From contig NZ_CP112866.1 of NCBI RefSeq assembly GCF_026410085.1, positions 3,595,001 to 3,659,000 of the forward strand: a DNA stretch of 64,000 bases, read 5' to 3'. The notes beneath the pieces are model-generated. The model worked only from the letters and a program-made list of their open reading frames with translations, did no database searches and had not been told where the DNA came from. The position numbers and the translations under genes are program-made. The first letter of the stretch is position 1, and each line of letters opens with the position of its first letter. Positions 29,595 through 40,030 of this stretch are shown here, piece by piece. Source of the DNA: Pseudomonas quebecensis (lineage in GTDB: Bacteria > Pseudomonadota > Gammaproteobacteria > Pseudomonadales > Pseudomonadaceae).

Positions 29595-31364
29595 CTAACT
29601 GGCCGACTCTTCCCCATCACTGAACTGCAACGCCGCCAACCGCGCATACAGTGGATTGCTCGCAATCAACTGCTGATGGGTGCCCACCGCCACCAGCTTG
29701 CCCTGGTCCATCACGGCGATGCGATCAGCGTTCTTCACCGTCGCCAACCGATGCGCGATAACCAGCGTGGTACGGCCCTGCATCAACTGCGGCAACGCTT
29801 GCTGGATCAGGTGTTCGCTTTGGGCGTCGAGTGCGCTGGTGGCTTCGTCCAGCAGCAGGATCGGCGCGTCCACCAGCAGCGCGCGGGCGATGGCCAGGCG
29901 TTGACGCTGGCCGCCGGAGAGGCCCAGGCCGCCATCACCGAGGTGGGTCTGGTAGCCGTCGGGCATTTGCAGGATGAAGTCGTGGGCGTGGGCGATCCGA
30001 GCGGCGGCTTCGACCTGCTCGCGGGTGGCATCCGGGTTACCGTAGCGGATGTTCTCCTCGACACTGCCGAAAAACAGCGCCGGGCTCTGGGATACCAGGG
30101 CGAAGTGGCGGCGCAGGTCCGTTGGATCGAGGTTGGTCAACGGTTGGCCTTCAAGCAGGATGCGGCCCTGCAGGGGGTCGTAGAAGCGCAGCAACAGGTC
30201 GAAGAGCGTCGATTTACCTGCACCGGAGGGGCCTACCAGCGCCAGGGTTTCGCCGGTGTTGACGGTCAGGTTCAGGCCATCGATGGCGTAGCTGTCCGGC
30301 CGCGAAGGGTAGGCAAAACGCAGATCCTGCAGCTCCATGCGGCCACTGACCCGTTCTGGAAGCGTTACGAGGCCCGTGGCGGGCGCCTGGATTTCGTTGT
30401 TCGACTGCAACAGCTCGCCGATGCGTTCCGCCGCACCGGCGGCGCGCTGCAGCTCGCCGAGCACTTCACTCAGGGTGCCGACGGCGCTGCCGACGATCAG
30501 GCTGTAGAACACGAATGCCGCCAGTTCGCCGCCGGAGATGCGCCCGCTGATCACGTCCATGCCACCGACCCACAGCATCACGCCCACGGCACCGAGCACC
30601 AGCATGATCACCAGGGTAATCAGCCAGGCACGCTGGGCAATGCGTTTGCGCGCGGTGTTGAACGCCTGTTCGACGGTGACGGCAAAACGCTGCTCATCCT
30701 GTACTTGGTGGTTGTAGGCCTGAACCGTCTTGATCTGGCCGAGGGTCTCAGCCACATAGCTGCCCACGTCGGCGATGCGGTCCTGGCTCTGGCGCGACAG
30801 GCTGCGCACACGCCGACCGAAGATCAGGATCGGCGCCAGCACCAGCGGCAGTGCCACCACCACGATGCTGGTGAGTTTGGGGTTGGTGACAAACAACAGC
30901 ACGATGCCGCCGATGACCATCAACGCGTTGCGCAGGAACAACGACAGCGACGAGCCGATCACTGACTGCAACAAGGTGGTGTCCGTGGTCAGCCGCGACT
31001 GGATTTCCGAGCTGCGGTTGTTCTCGTAGAAACCGGGGTGCAGATAGATCAAATGGTTAAACACCTGCCGGCGAATGTCCGCCACCACTCGCTCGCCGAT
31101 CCACGACACCAGATAAAACCGCGCGAAGGTGCCGACCGCCAGCCCCACAACCAACAGCATAAACAGGCCGATGGACTGGTTGAGCAGGTGCGGTGACTGG
31201 GTCATGAAACCCTGGTCCACCAGGAGACGGATACCCTGCCCCATGGACAGGGTAATGCCGGCGGTGACGATCAGCGCCACCAGGGCACCGAAGGCCTGCC
31301 AGCGGTAGGGCGCAATGAAGCGGCTGGCCAGGCGAATCGCGCGGCGTTGTCGGACTGAGAGCAT
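29595..31364 (-). CDS. MsbA-like ABC exporter (permease-ATPase half transporter)
   Basis: A 589-residue inner-membrane half-transporter: six membrane helices in the first 310 residues, then an ATPase domain with Walker A GPSGAGKST, Q-loop VSQSPALFFGSVEENI, signature LSGGQRQRLAIARALL, Walker B ILLLDEATSALD and H-loop VIAHRL. It is homologous to MsbA, but Pseudomonas carries several such exporters, so the substrate (lipid, drug or peptide) cannot be read from sequence. The start MLSVRQRRAIRLASRF at 31364 has no strong ribosome site; a GTG at 31376 is an alternative. Confidence 0.88.
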   Translation of the reverse strand: MLSVRQRRAIRLASRFIAPYRWQAFGALVALIVTAGITLSMGQGIRLLVDQGFMTQSPHLLNQSIGLFMLLVVGLAVGTFARFYLVSWIGERVVADIRRQVFNHLIYLHPGFYENNRSSEIQSRLTTDTTLLQSVIGSSLSLFLRNALMVIGGIVLLFVTNPKLTSIVVVALPLVLAPILIFGRRVRSLSRQSQDRIADVGSYVAETLGQIKTVQAYNHQVQDEQRFAVTVEQAFNTARKRIAQRAWLITLVIMLVLGAVGVMLWVGGMDVISGRISGGELAAFVFYSLIVGSAVGTLSEVLGELQRAAGAAERIGELLQSNNEIQAPATGLVTLPERVSGRMELQDLRFAYPSRPDSYAIDGLNLTVNTGETLALVGPSGAGKSTLFDLLLRFYDPLQGRILLEGQPLTNLDPTDLRRHFALVSQSPALFFGSVEENIRYGNPDATREQVEAAARIAHAHDFILQMPDGYQTHLGDGGLGLSGGQRQRLAIARALLVDAPILLLDEATSALDAQSEHLIQQALPQLMQGRTTLVIAHRLATVKNADRIAVMDQGKLVAVGTHQQLIASNPLYARLAALQFSDGEESAS

Positions 31365-31611
31365 GGAGGGTGTCACCGATGAGGAACCTGTACACACCCA
31401 CATGGGGGGAACTTGGGCGAATAACAATGAGTCAGGTTAATTATGCCCGCCGATACTGGCCACTAGATGCTATCGGTCTAACGCCCGGCTGGAAATCCTT
31501 GGCGGTTTCTGGTGGACTGGTCGTTCGAACCGGTGATCTTGTAAGGAGTTGTAATAGCTCGGTCACGCGGGGGAATTAAAGTAGGTACACAACCTGATGA
31601 GGAGACAGGCC

Positions 31612-31785
31612 ATGTCCTTGCAACACAGCAGCGATGCCAAGATTGACGTAATCCGCCAGCCACAGGCGTTGCCTTGCTCGTACATCGACGCCAAGGGTGA
31701 CGAAGTGCAGATTACCGAAGAAATGATCCAGCGCGCCTGCAGCGAGCTGGAACAGCGACTGGTCAAGCCTGCCCAGCAAGGCTGA
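31612..31785 (+). CDS. Small conserved protein (57 aa)
   Basis: A 57-residue soluble protein starting MSLQHSSDAKIDVIRQPQALP and continuing CSYIDAKGDEVQITEEMIQRACSELEQRL in two parts of strands and helix. GAGGAG lies 8 bases before the ATG and a terminator follows, both supporting a real gene. I know of no function; similar tiny proteins are found next to MsbA-like genes in Pseudomonas. The divergent partner is the exporter gene. Confidence 0.78.
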   Translation: MSLQHSSDAKIDVIRQPQALPCSYIDAKGDEVQITEEMIQRACSELEQRLVKPAQQG

Positions 31786-31804
31786 AACGCCCACGCTCTT
31801 TCAG

Positions 31805-31830
31805 ACCCGGCCCCGGTGGCCGGGTTTTTT
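31805..31830 (+). terminator. Rho-independent terminator
   Basis: ACCCGGCC (31805-31812), loop CCGGT and GGCCGGGT (31818-31825) form a hairpin ending in a run of T residues. It follows the 57-residue gene and lies against the convergent pdxB end. Confidence 0.92.
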
Positions 31831-31843
31831 ATGCGCCACGTTC

Positions 31844-32986
31844 CTACAGCTGTTGGGCGCCCAAGGCATTGACAATGCGCGCCAGCTCTGCCGACTCGCC
31901 GTTGAACCGCACCTTGAGCCCCTCGATCTCGCGACGCTGCGGGTAATGTTTGCGCAGCCGGTCAAAGGCCAGGCGCTGCTCCTGCACCGTGCCGACCAGG
32001 CTACGGCGAAAATCCGCGTCGTCACGGCGCGGGTCGTACACGCTGCGACATAAGGTCGCCAACGCCCAGGCCGGCTCCGTGACTGGGTTCAGGTGCACTT
32101 CGGCCAGCCACGGAGGCGGCAGCAGATCGCTCAGCTGAATGCTCGGTGCCTGGCCCAGATGGGCACAAAACGCCTGATAGATCTGCGCCGTGCCGCGTTG
32201 TTTGCCGTCCAGGCTGTAACCGGCGATATGCGGCGTGGCCAGCACGCACAGGTCGGCGAGTGCCACGTCGACTTCAGGCTCGCCTTCCCACACATCCAGC
32301 ACGGCTTGCAGGTCTTCGCGCGCCAGCAGCACCTCGCGCAGCGCGGCGTTGTCCACCACCGGGCCACGGCTGGCGTTGATGAGCCAGGCGCCGGGCCTGA
32401 GCTGGTTGAGACGCTGACGGTCGAACAGGTGCCAGGTAGAGCCGTTGCCGGACTTGATCAGCGGCGTGTGCAGGCTGATCACATCGCACTGCTCGATGAT
32501 CTGCGCCAGGCTGACGTAGTCGCCGTCCTCGGCGATCTGGCGCGGCGGATCGCACACCAGCACATTCCAGCCCAGGCCCTTGAGCACCTGAACCAGGCGC
32601 CCGCCCACTTCACCGGCGCCGACCACACCGTAGGTGCGCCGGGTGAGGTCCACACCTTCGATCTCGGCCAGGGTCAGCAGGCTGCCCAGCACATAGTCCA
32701 CGACGCCGCGGGCATTGCAGCCGGGGGCGCTGGCCCACTGGATACCGGCCTGCTTGAAGTAATCCAGGTCCAAATGGTCGGTGCCGATGGTGCAGGTGCC
32801 GACAAACCGCACCGATGTGCCTTGAAGCAAAGCGCGGTTGACGTTGGTCACCGAGCGTACCAGCAGCACATCGGCCTGCTCGACGGTCGCGCGGTCGATG
32901 GAACGGCCGGGCACACGGCGAATCTCGCCGAACCCTTGGAAGAATGCGTCGAGCAGGGGGATATTTTCGTCGGCAACAATCAGCAT
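31844..32986 (-). CDS. pdxB: 4-phosphoerythronate dehydrogenase PdxB
   Basis: PdxB oxidises 4-phosphoerythronate in the pyridoxal-5'-phosphate (vitamin B6) pathway. The 380-residue protein has [13 protein letters not shown], the D-2-hydroxyacid dehydrogenase fold with [16 protein letters not shown], the catalytic Arg in [10 protein letters not shown], Glu/His in WEGEPEV and [16 protein letters not shown], and the PdxB-specific C-terminal dimerisation domain. AAGGAG precedes the ATG. An extra 22-residue frame to 33052 is not conserved. It is divergent from the MATE gene. Confidence 0.95.
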   Translation of the reverse strand: MLIVADENIPLLDAFFQGFGEIRRVPGRSIDRATVEQADVLLVRSVTNVNRALLQGTSVRFVGTCTIGTDHLDLDYFKQAGIQWASAPGCNARGVVDYVLGSLLTLAEIEGVDLTRRTYGVVGAGEVGGRLVQVLKGLGWNVLVCDPPRQIAEDGDYVSLAQIIEQCDVISLHTPLIKSGNGSTWHLFDRQRLNQLRPGAWLINASRGPVVDNAALREVLLAREDLQAVLDVWEGEPEVDVALADLCVLATPHIAGYSLDGKQRGTAQIYQAFCAHLGQAPSIQLSDLLPPPWLAEVHLNPVTEPAWALATLCRSVYDPRRDDADFRRSLVGTVQEQRLAFDRLRKHYPQRREIEGLKVRFNGESAELARIVNALGAQQL

Positions 32987-33126
32987 GGCGGGCTCCTTTG
33001 GCGGACAGGCAGTGTACAGGGATCGCGGGCATCGCTTACAAATCCCTAACACAGGTTTTTTCCTGACCGTTGCGTCAAGGCGTAGAATCCGCGGTCCTTG
33101 CGCACCTCTCGACTGGACACCTGTAC

Positions 33127-34521
33127 GTGAACACTGCCACCGCTCCCCTCACCCGCCCCGCCCGCATCAGCCGGGAAGTGCGCGACCTGCTGACGCTCGC
33201 GCTGCCGATCATGATCGGCCAACTGGCGACCACCGCCATGAGCTTTGTCGACGCGGTGATGGCCGGACGCGTCAGCCCGCAGGATCTGGCGGCGGTGGGC
33301 CTGGGCAATTCGATCTGGATCCCGGTGTACCTGCTGATGACCGGCACGCTGCTGGCCACCACGCCGAAGGTCGCCCAGCGTTACGGAGCGGGCCGGTTCA
33401 GTGAGATCGGCCCGTTGGTACGCCAGTCATTGTGGTTGGCGGTGGTCGTCGGGGCCATCGGCGCATTGTTGCTGCTGTGCGCCGAACCGATCCTGCATGC
33501 GATGAAGGTCGAACCCGACCTGATCGCGCCATCCATGGGCTACCTGCATGGCATCGCGGCGGGCATGCCGGCGGTGGCGCTGTATTACGTGCTGCGCTGC
33601 TTCAGCGACGGCCTGGGCCGCACCCGGCCAAGCATGGTCATGGGCCTGGTCGGCCTGGGGCTGAATATTCCGCTGAACTACATCTTCATCTACGGTCATT
33701 TTGGCGTGCCGGCCATGGGCGGCGTGGGCTGCGGCTGGGCCACGGCCATCGCGATGTGGGTGATGATGCTCGGCCTGGCCGGTTGGACGCGCTGGGGCGC
33801 CGCCTACCAGAGCAGCGAACTGTTCAAACGCTTCGACTGGCCGCAGTGGGCGGTGATCAAGCGCGTGCTGGGCATTGGCCTGCCGATCGGCGTGGCGATC
33901 TTTGCCGAATCGAGCATCTTCGCGGTAATCGCCCTGCTGCTCGGCAGCCTGGGCGCCACCGTGGTGTCGGGGCATCAGATCGCGCTGAACGTAAGTTCAC
34001 TGGTGTTTATGATCCCCTACTCCCTGAGCATGGCGGTCACCGTGCGCGTCGGCCAGGCCCTGGGACGTGGCGAGCCGCGTGAAGCGCGTTTCGCCGCCGG
34101 GGTCGGCATGGGCACGGCATTGGCGTACGCCTGCCTGTCCTGCAGCCTGATGCTGCTGTTGCGCGAACAGATCGCAAGTATCTACACCCCGGACCCGGTG
34201 GTGATTCACCTGGCGTCCACGCTGATCGTATTCTCAGCGCTGTTCCAGTTCTCGGACTCGATCCAGGTCACCGCCGCCGGTGCGCTGCGCGGCTACCAGG
34301 ACACGCGGGTGACCATGGTACTGACGCTGTTCGCCTATTGGGGCGTGGGGCTGCCGGTGGGGTACGCCCTGGGGCTGACCGATTGGCTCGGCGAACCCAG
34401 CGGCCCGAGCGGTTTGTGGCAAGGGCTGATCGTAGGCTTGAGCTGTGCGGCGGGGATGCTGCTGGTGCGCCTGGCGCGCAGTGCACGCCGGCGCATTCGG
34501 GCCGACAAGGCACGGGGCTAA
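33127..34521 (+). CDS. pmpM: MATE-family multidrug efflux protein (PmpM/NorM-like)
   Basis: A predicted 12-helix inner-membrane antiporter that exports cationic drugs using H+ or Na+. The product is 464 residues from the GTG at 33127 ([15 protein letters not shown]). Family signatures include [43 protein letters not shown] in the first helices, and in the second half [35 protein letters not shown]. It resembles P. aeruginosa PmpM. Residues 1-15 are hydrophilic and cytoplasmic. The stop overlaps tusA's stop by 4 bases, so the two genes converge. Confidence 0.9.
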   Translation: MNTATAPLTRPARISREVRDLLTLALPIMIGQLATTAMSFVDAVMAGRVSPQDLAAVGLGNSIWIPVYLLMTGTLLATTPKVAQRYGAGRFSEIGPLVRQSLWLAVVVGAIGALLLLCAEPILHAMKVEPDLIAPSMGYLHGIAAGMPAVALYYVLRCFSDGLGRTRPSMVMGLVGLGLNIPLNYIFIYGHFGVPAMGGVGCGWATAIAMWVMMLGLAGWTRWGAAYQSSELFKRFDWPQWAVIKRVLGIGLPIGVAIFAESSIFAVIALLLGSLGATVVSGHQIALNVSSLVFMIPYSLSMAVTVRVGQALGRGEPREARFAAGVGMGTALAYACLSCSLMLLLREQIASIYTPDPVVIHLASTLIVFSALFQFSDSIQVTAAGALRGYQDTRVTMVLTLFAYWGVGLPVGYALGLTDWLGEPSGPSGLWQGLIVGLSCAAGMLLVRLARSARRRIRADKARG

Positions 34522-34763
34522 TCGGCTTTCTTGCGGATCCAGTACAGATAGGTACCGGCCTGCTCCTGCTGCTCCACCAGTTCGTGGTCCAGGAACACGC
34601 AGAACTTGGGGATATCGCGGCGGGTCGACGGGTCGGTCGCGATCACCTTGAGCAAGCCGCCTGCCGGCAGGTCACGGATGTGCTGGTGCAGCATCATCAC
34701 CGGTTCCGGGCAGTTGAGGCCGGTGGCGTCGAGGGTGGCGTCGACGGGCAATTCAAGACTCAT
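34518..34763 (-). CDS. tusA: Sulfur carrier protein TusA
   Basis: An 81-residue TusA carries persulfide sulfur from cysteine desulfurase for tRNA thiolation and other pathways. The active Cys18 is in the CPEP motif ([20 protein letters not shown]), followed by the usual [22 protein letters not shown] segment. TusA of this length and pattern is unmistakable. AGGAG lies 6 bases before its ATG. Its stop and the MATE stop share 4 bases on opposite strands. Confidence 0.93.
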   Translation of the reverse strand: MSLELPVDATLDATGLNCPEPVMMLHQHIRDLPAGGLLKVIATDPSTRRDIPKFCVFLDHELVEQQEQAGTYLYWIRKKAD

Positions 34764-34794
34764 ATTTCACTCCTAAAACCAACCCGATCTTTTA

Positions 34795-34882
34795 TGGGAG
34801 CGGGCTTGCTCGCGAAGACGCGGGCACATTCAACATAAATTTCGACAGTTATACCGCTTTCGCGGGCAAGCCCGCTGCCACA
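34795..34882. repeat. REPIN of the GCGGGCTTGC class
   Basis: Inverted REP copies: TGGGAGCGGGCTTGCTCGCG (34795-34814) and CGCGGGCAAGCCCGCTGCCA (34861-34880) with about 45 spacer bases. This is a different REP class from the GGGGGCTTGCCCC elements elsewhere in the window. Confidence 0.85.
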
Positions 34883-34896
34883 TTCTGAGCGGTGAG

Positions 34897-35973
34897 TCAG
34901 CGGGCCTTGGGTTTCTTTACGCTTTCCAACCGACGCAGGTGGCACGTCACTTCTTCACGGTCGTGGTACAGCTGCTTGCAGCCGATTTCCACACGAATGC
35001 CACGCGCCTTGAAGCCTTCCTCGATGCGCTCCAGCAGGCGCTTGACCTCGGCATAGCGCTGTTTCATCGGCAACTTGAGGTTGACCACCGCCTCGCGGCA
35101 ATACCCTTCGCCGATCCAGGTCTCCAGCAGCGCCGCGTTACGCGCGGGTTTCTCGACGATGTCGCAGACCATCCAGTCCACCGGCTGCTTGGGTACGAAA
35201 GTGAAACCGTCGGCCATCAGGTGCTGCACCAGACCAGTGTCCATCAGGCTCTCGGCCATCGGGCCGTTGTCGATGGCGGTCACCAGCATGCCACGGTTGA
35301 CCAATTGCCAGGTCCAGCCACCGGGCGCGGCACCGAGGTCGACGCCGGTCATGTCGCCATGCAGGCGCTCGTCCCATTGATCGCGAGGAATAAAGTGGTG
35401 CCAGGCCTCTTCCAGCTTGAGCGTGGAGCGGCTCGGCGCTTCACGTGGGAACTTCAAACGCGGGATGCCCATCGGCCACATCGCCGAATTGTTCGATTCG
35501 GCCAGGCCCATAAACGCCTCGCGGCCGCTCTTGAAGGTCAGCAGCAGGCGCGGTTTGCTCGGGTCATCCACCAGCCGGCCGGCATTGAGCAGGGCTTTGC
35601 GCAGGTGCACTTCGAATTTCTTGCAGAAGTTCGACAGCTCTTTGCCGTCATTGGTGTCGACCATTTCCAGCCACAGGCTGCCGCACACCGGGAATTCGCG
35701 CAGGTGGGCAAGGATCACGCTGATGCGGTCGGTTTCCGGCAAGTCGATAAACACTCCACGCGCCCATTGCCGCGGGAAGATCAGCTCGGCAAAACGCTGG
35801 CCGTGCATCAGGCGCTGGGCGCCGTCTTCTTCGGTGCAGACAAATTCGGCGCAGGCGCTGCCGGGCTTGGCCTTGGCGTAGCCGGATACGTTCAGGCGCG
35901 CGGCAAGCTCGGCGATCTCGGAACAGACTTCGCCTTCAAACCCTGGGCGGCAGTGCATAAAAAGGGTGTTCAT
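34897..35973 (-). CDS. rlmM: 23S rRNA C2498 2'-O-methyltransferase RlmM
   Basis: RlmM methylates C2498 of 23S rRNA using S-adenosylmethionine. The 358-residue protein starts MNTLFMHCRPGFEGEVCSEI with a THUMP-like N-terminal domain and has the SAM motif GVDLGAAPGGWTWQL and the later VNLKLPMKQRY catalytic segment. AGGAGA precedes the ATG at 35973; a slightly longer frame exists but is not conserved. A REPIN lies between it and tusA. Confidence 0.93.
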   Translation of the reverse strand: MNTLFMHCRPGFEGEVCSEIAELAARLNVSGYAKAKPGSACAEFVCTEEDGAQRLMHGQRFAELIFPRQWARGVFIDLPETDRISVILAHLREFPVCGSLWLEMVDTNDGKELSNFCKKFEVHLRKALLNAGRLVDDPSKPRLLLTFKSGREAFMGLAESNNSAMWPMGIPRLKFPREAPSRSTLKLEEAWHHFIPRDQWDERLHGDMTGVDLGAAPGGWTWQLVNRGMLVTAIDNGPMAESLMDTGLVQHLMADGFTFVPKQPVDWMVCDIVEKPARNAALLETWIGEGYCREAVVNLKLPMKQRYAEVKRLLERIEEGFKARGIRVEIGCKQLYHDREEVTCHLRRLESVKKPKAR

Positions 35974-36057
35974 CAACTCTCCTGGTGACTCGACCGACAT
36001 TGCGCTATCGCAATGCCGGTCATGAAAACGCGCGCATGATAGCCGAGTTCGGAACCT

Positions 36058-36095
36058 TGGACTTAACCATAGAGTCCAGTTATTAGCCTGCTAAT
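36058..36095. promoter_or_regulatory. Two small dyads upstream of acnA
   Basis: TGGACT-TAACCATAG-AGTCCA (36058-36078) and ATTAG-CCTG-CTAAT (36082-36095) are perfect small palindromes about 75-110 bases before the acnA start. A TTGGAC at 36057 may be a -35 element. They are possible operator sites; no binding factor is identified. Confidence 0.35.
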
Positions 36096-36169
36096 CAAAA
36101 CAGGGCTAACGTGATAGCTCTGTTCGTCCCGTCAGGTCCGTGGCCGTGCGGACCATAAGGAGTCGTGTC

Positions 36170-38911
36170 ATGTCATCGCTTGATAGCCTGAGAACCCTTA
36201 AAACCCTCGAAATAGACAGCAAGACCTATCACTACTTCAGCCTGCCCGAAGCCGCCAAGAGCCTGGGCGACCTGGACAAGCTGCCGATGTCGCTCAAGGT
36301 GCTGCTGGAAAACCTGCTGCGTTGGGAAGACAACAAGACCGTCACCGGCGCCGACCTCAAGGCCATCGCCGCCTGGCTCAAAGAGCGCCAGTCCGACCGT
36401 GAGATCCAGTACCGCCCCGCCCGCGTGCTGATGCAGGATTTTACCGGTGTACCCGCCGTGGTCGACCTTGCCGCCATGCGCGCCGCCGTGGCCAAGGCCG
36501 GCGGCGACCCGCAGCGCATCAACCCGCTGTCCCCCGTCGATTTGGTGATCGACCACTCGGTGATGGTCGACAAGTTCGGCAACGCTGATGCCTTCGAGCA
36601 GAACGTCGACATCGAAATGCAGCGCAACGGCGAACGCTACGCCTTCCTGCGCTGGGGCCAGAGCGCGTTCGACAATTTCAGCGTGGTGCCGCCGGGCACC
36701 GGTATCTGTCATCAGGTCAACCTCGAATACCTGGGCCGCACGGTGTGGACCAAGGACGAAGACGGCCGCACCTATGCCTTCCCCGACACGCTGGTGGGGA
36801 CCGACTCCCACACCACCATGATCAACGGCCTGGGCGTGCTCGGCTGGGGCGTGGGCGGTATCGAAGCGGAAGCGGCGATGCTCGGCCAGCCGGTGTCGAT
36901 GCTGATTCCCGAAGTGATCGGCTTCAAGCTCACCGGCAAGCTCAAGGAAGGCATCACCGCCACCGACCTGGTGCTGACGGTGACCCAGATGCTGCGCAAG
37001 AAAGGCGTAGTGGGTAAATTCGTCGAGTTCTATGGCGACGGCCTGGCTGACCTGCCCCTGGCGGACCGCGCCACCATCGCCAACATGGCCCCGGAATACG
37101 GCGCCACTTGCGGCTTTTTCCCGGTCGATGAAGTGACCCTGGACTACCTGCGCCTCTCCGGCCGTCCGACAGAAACGGTGAAACTGGTCGAGGCGTACAC
37201 CAAGGCCCAGGGGCTGTGGCGCAACGCTGGCCAGGAACCGGTGTTCACCGACAGCCTGGCGCTCGACATGGGCAGCGTCGAGGCCAGCCTGGCCGGGCCG
37301 AAACGCCCGCAGGACCGGGTGGCGCTGCCGAATGTCGGGCAGGCGTTCAGCGACTTCCTCGACCTGCAATTCAAGCCCACCAATAAAGAAGAAGGCCGCC
37401 TGGAAAGCGAAGGCGGCGGCGGTGTCGCCGTGGGTAATGCCGACCTCGTGGGTGAAGCCGATTACGACTTCGAAGGTCAGACCTATCGCCTGAAAAACGG
37501 CGCCGTGGTGATCGCCGCGATCACCTCCTGCACCAACACCTCCAACCCCAGCGTGATGATGGCCGCCGGCCTCGTCGCGAAAAAGGCCGTGGAAAAAGGC
37601 CTGACGCGCAAACCGTGGGTCAAAAGCTCCCTGGCGCCCGGCTCCAAAGTGGTCACCGACTACTACAAGGCCGCGGGCCTGACCCAGTACCTGGACAAGC
37701 TCGGCTTCGACCTGGTGGGGTATGGCTGCACCACCTGCATCGGCAACTCCGGGCCGTTGCCCGAGCCGATCGAAAAAGCCATCCAGAAAGCCGACCTCAC
37801 CGTCGCGTCGGTGTTGTCGGGCAACCGCAACTTCGAAGGCCGCGTGCACCCCCTGGTAAAAACCAACTGGCTGGCCTCGCCGCCCCTGGTGGTGGCCTAC
37901 GCCCTGGCCGGCACCGTGCGCATCGATATCAGCAGCGAGCCGTTGGGTAACGACCAGCAGGGCAACCCGGTCTACCTCAAGGACATCTGGCCCAGCAGCC
38001 AGGAAATTGCCGACGCCGTGGCCCAGGTCAACACGGGCATGTTCCACAAGGAATACGCCGAGGTGTTTGCCGGCGACGAACAGTGGCAGGCCATTGAAGT
38101 GCCGCAGGCGGCGACTTACGTGTGGCAGAAGGACTCGACCTACATCCAGCACCCACCCTTCTTCGATGACATTGCCGGCCCGTTGCCAGTGATCAAAGAC
38201 ATCACGGGCGCCAACGTGCTTGCGCTGCTGGGCGATTCGGTGACCACCGACCACATCTCCCCGGCCGGTAATATCAAGATCGACAGCCCCGCCGGCCGCT
38301 ACCTGCGCGAACAGGGCGTGGAACCGCGTGACTTCAACTCCTACGGCTCACGCCGGGGCAACCATGAAGTGATGATGCGTGGCACCTTTGCCAACATCCG
38401 TATCCGCAATGAAATGCTCGGCGGCGAGGAAGGTGGCAATACGCTGTATATCCCCACTGGCGAGAAGATGGCGATCTACGACGCCGCGATGAAATACCAG
38501 GCCGCGGGCACGCCGCTGGTGGTGATCGCCGGGCAGGAATACGGCACCGGCTCCAGCCGCGACTGGGCGGCCAAGGGCACCAACCTGCTGGGTGTCAAAG
38601 CGGTGATTGCCGAGAGTTTCGAGCGTATCCACCGTTCCAACCTGGTGGGCATGGGCGTATTGCCGTTGCAGTTCAAGCTGGACCAGAACCGCAAGGCGCT
38701 CAAACTCACCGGTAAGGAGAAGATCGATATCCTGGGGCTGAGCGACGTGGAGATCGTGCCGCGTATGAACCTGACGCTGGTGATTACTCGGGAGGATGGC
38801 AGTACGGAGAAGGTCGAAGTGCTGTGCCGGATCGATACGCTCAATGAAGTGGAATACTTCAAATCGGGCGGCATCCTGCACTACGTGCTACGCCAATTGA
38901 TCGCCTCCTAA
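36170..38911 (+). CDS. acnA: Aconitate hydratase AcnA
   Basis: AcnA isomerises citrate and isocitrate in the TCA cycle with a [4Fe-4S] cluster. The 913-residue, IRP/AcnA-type protein has cluster ligands C454 (SCTNTSNPS), C520 and C523 (GCTTCIGN), and the substrate-binding [21 protein letters not shown] and [17 protein letters not shown] segments. AAGGAG lies 8 bases upstream of ATG 36170. The cluster and substrate residues look intact. It is convergent with the lpxO-like gene, with a compact REP hairpin between. Confidence 0.96.
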   Translation: MSSLDSLRTLKTLEIDSKTYHYFSLPEAAKSLGDLDKLPMSLKVLLENLLRWEDNKTVTGADLKAIAAWLKERQSDREIQYRPARVLMQDFTGVPAVVDLAAMRAAVAKAGGDPQRINPLSPVDLVIDHSVMVDKFGNADAFEQNVDIEMQRNGERYAFLRWGQSAFDNFSVVPPGTGICHQVNLEYLGRTVWTKDEDGRTYAFPDTLVGTDSHTTMINGLGVLGWGVGGIEAEAAMLGQPVSMLIPEVIGFKLTGKLKEGITATDLVLTVTQMLRKKGVVGKFVEFYGDGLADLPLADRATIANMAPEYGATCGFFPVDEVTLDYLRLSGRPTETVKLVEAYTKAQGLWRNAGQEPVFTDSLALDMGSVEASLAGPKRPQDRVALPNVGQAFSDFLDLQFKPTNKEEGRLESEGGGGVAVGNADLVGEADYDFEGQTYRLKNGAVVIAAITSCTNTSNPSVMMAAGLVAKKAVEKGLTRKPWVKSSLAPGSKVVTDYYKAAGLTQYLDKLGFDLVGYGCTTCIGNSGPLPEPIEKAIQKADLTVASVLSGNRNFEGRVHPLVKTNWLASPPLVVAYALAGTVRIDISSEPLGNDQQGNPVYLKDIWPSSQEIADAVAQVNTGMFHKEYAEVFAGDEQWQAIEVPQAATYVWQKDSTYIQHPPFFDDIAGPLPVIKDITGANVLALLGDSVTTDHISPAGNIKIDSPAGRYLREQGVEPRDFNSYGSRRGNHEVMMRGTFANIRIRNEMLGGEEGGNTLYIPTGEKMAIYDAAMKYQAAGTPLVVIAGQEYGTGSSRDWAAKGTNLLGVKAVIAESFERIHRSNLVGMGVLPLQFKLDQNRKALKLTGKEKIDILGLSDVEIVPRMNLTLVITREDGSTEKVEVLCRIDTLNEVEYFKSGGILHYVLRQLIAS

Positions 38912-38928
38912 GAACATAGGAGATCTAA

Positions 38929-38954
38929 TGTGGGAGGGGGCACCCCCTCCCACA
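38929..38954. repeat. Compact REP hairpin
   Basis: TGTGGGAGGGGG pairs perfectly with CCCCCTCCCACA across only two central bases. It lies between convergent acnA and the lpxO-like gene and may act as a transcription barrier. Confidence 0.8.
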
Positions 38955-38964
38955 GATTGTTCGA

Positions 38965-39903
38965 TCAGCCGAACAGCCACTTCCACAGCAGCACCAGCAC
39001 AACCACCGCCAGTACCGGTCGCGCAATGCGGTAAGCCTTCGGATGCTTGCGCTTCCACTGTTTGACCACGCCACTGAACTTATCGCTGAAACGCTTGCTC
39101 CAGGCATACGCCTGGTTAATCCCACCCACGCGCTCGTCGTCGAGGTTCTGCGGTGCGGTGGCGCGGCCCAGCTGCTTACTGACCCAACGGTTGACACGGG
39201 TCATCAGGCGGTTACTCAGCGGACGCTCGATGTCGCAGAACAGGATCACGCGGGTCTGCTCGGTTTCGTTCTTGACCCAATGCACATAGGTTTCGTCGAA
39301 CATCACGTCTTCACCGTCGCGCCAGGCGTACACCTGGCCGTCGACAAAGATGCGGCAGTCGTCGGAATTGGGCGTGGACAAGCCCAAGTGATAGCGCAGG
39401 GAGCCGGCGAACGGGTCACGGTGCGGGTTGAGGTGGCTGCCGCCCGGCAACAGCGCGAACATCGCGCCCTTGACGTTGGGAATGCTGCTCACCAACGCCA
39501 CGGTTTTCGGGCACAGCGCCTCGGCCGACGGCAGCGGTTTGTCGTACCACTTGAGGTAGAAACGCTTCCAGCCCTTTTTGAAGAACGAACCGAAACCGGC
39601 GTCGTTGTTCTTTTCGGCGGCGCGGATGTAACCCTCGTCGAACAGGTGCATGGCCTCTTCGCGGATCACTTCCCAATTGTCCTTGAGCACATCCAGTTCC
39701 GGGAACTTGCTGCGGTCCAGGTACGGCTTGGACGGCACCGCCGAAAACAGGTACATCAGGGCGTTATACGGGGCGAACAGCGCCGAATGGTTGACAAACT
39801 GGCGCAACATCGGCAAACGGGCCTTGCCGCGCAGGTGCACGTACAGCGTGCTGCCGATAAACAACAGCAGCACCGACAGTTTGGCGGTCAGAGAAAAGGT
39901 CAT
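38965..39903 (-). CDS. lpxO: LpxO-like aspartyl/asparaginyl beta-hydroxylase
   Basis: This 312-residue membrane protein probably hydroxylates the secondary acyl chain of lipid A using Fe(II) and 2-oxoglutarate. A first membrane helix spans about 6-23 (TAKLSVLLLFIGSTLYVHL) and a C-terminal helix ends the protein. The hydroxylase core has HRDPF, FVDGQVYAWRDGEDVMFDETYVHWVKNET and FCDIERPL, with metal-binding His residues. This matches LpxO; an aspartyl hydroxylase with another substrate cannot be excluded. AGGAG lies 8 bases upstream. Confidence 0.82.
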   Translation of the reverse strand: MTFSLTAKLSVLLLFIGSTLYVHLRGKARLPMLRQFVNHSALFAPYNALMYLFSAVPSKPYLDRSKFPELDVLKDNWEVIREEAMHLFDEGYIRAAEKNNDAGFGSFFKKGWKRFYLKWYDKPLPSAEALCPKTVALVSSIPNVKGAMFALLPGGSHLNPHRDPFAGSLRYHLGLSTPNSDDCRIFVDGQVYAWRDGEDVMFDETYVHWVKNETEQTRVILFCDIERPLSNRLMTRVNRWVSKQLGRATAPQNLDDERVGGINQAYAWSKRFSDKFSGVVKQWKRKHPKAYRIARPVLAVVVLVLLWKWLFG

Positions 39904-40030
39904 GCGGCAACTCCTGGAAATAAGCGTCTGGCCGACAGCACCCCCTGGGCGGGATGCCAGACGTAGCAGCCGGCCATGATAAACAGTTGCGCCATTATGC
40001 AGAAGGCCCGGACCGACCAGCTGACCTGCA

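Noticed and set aside
36173..38254. 693-codon minus-strand open frame opposite acnA
   Set aside because: Antisense shadow; acnA has a proper start, ribosome site and intact catalytic residues.
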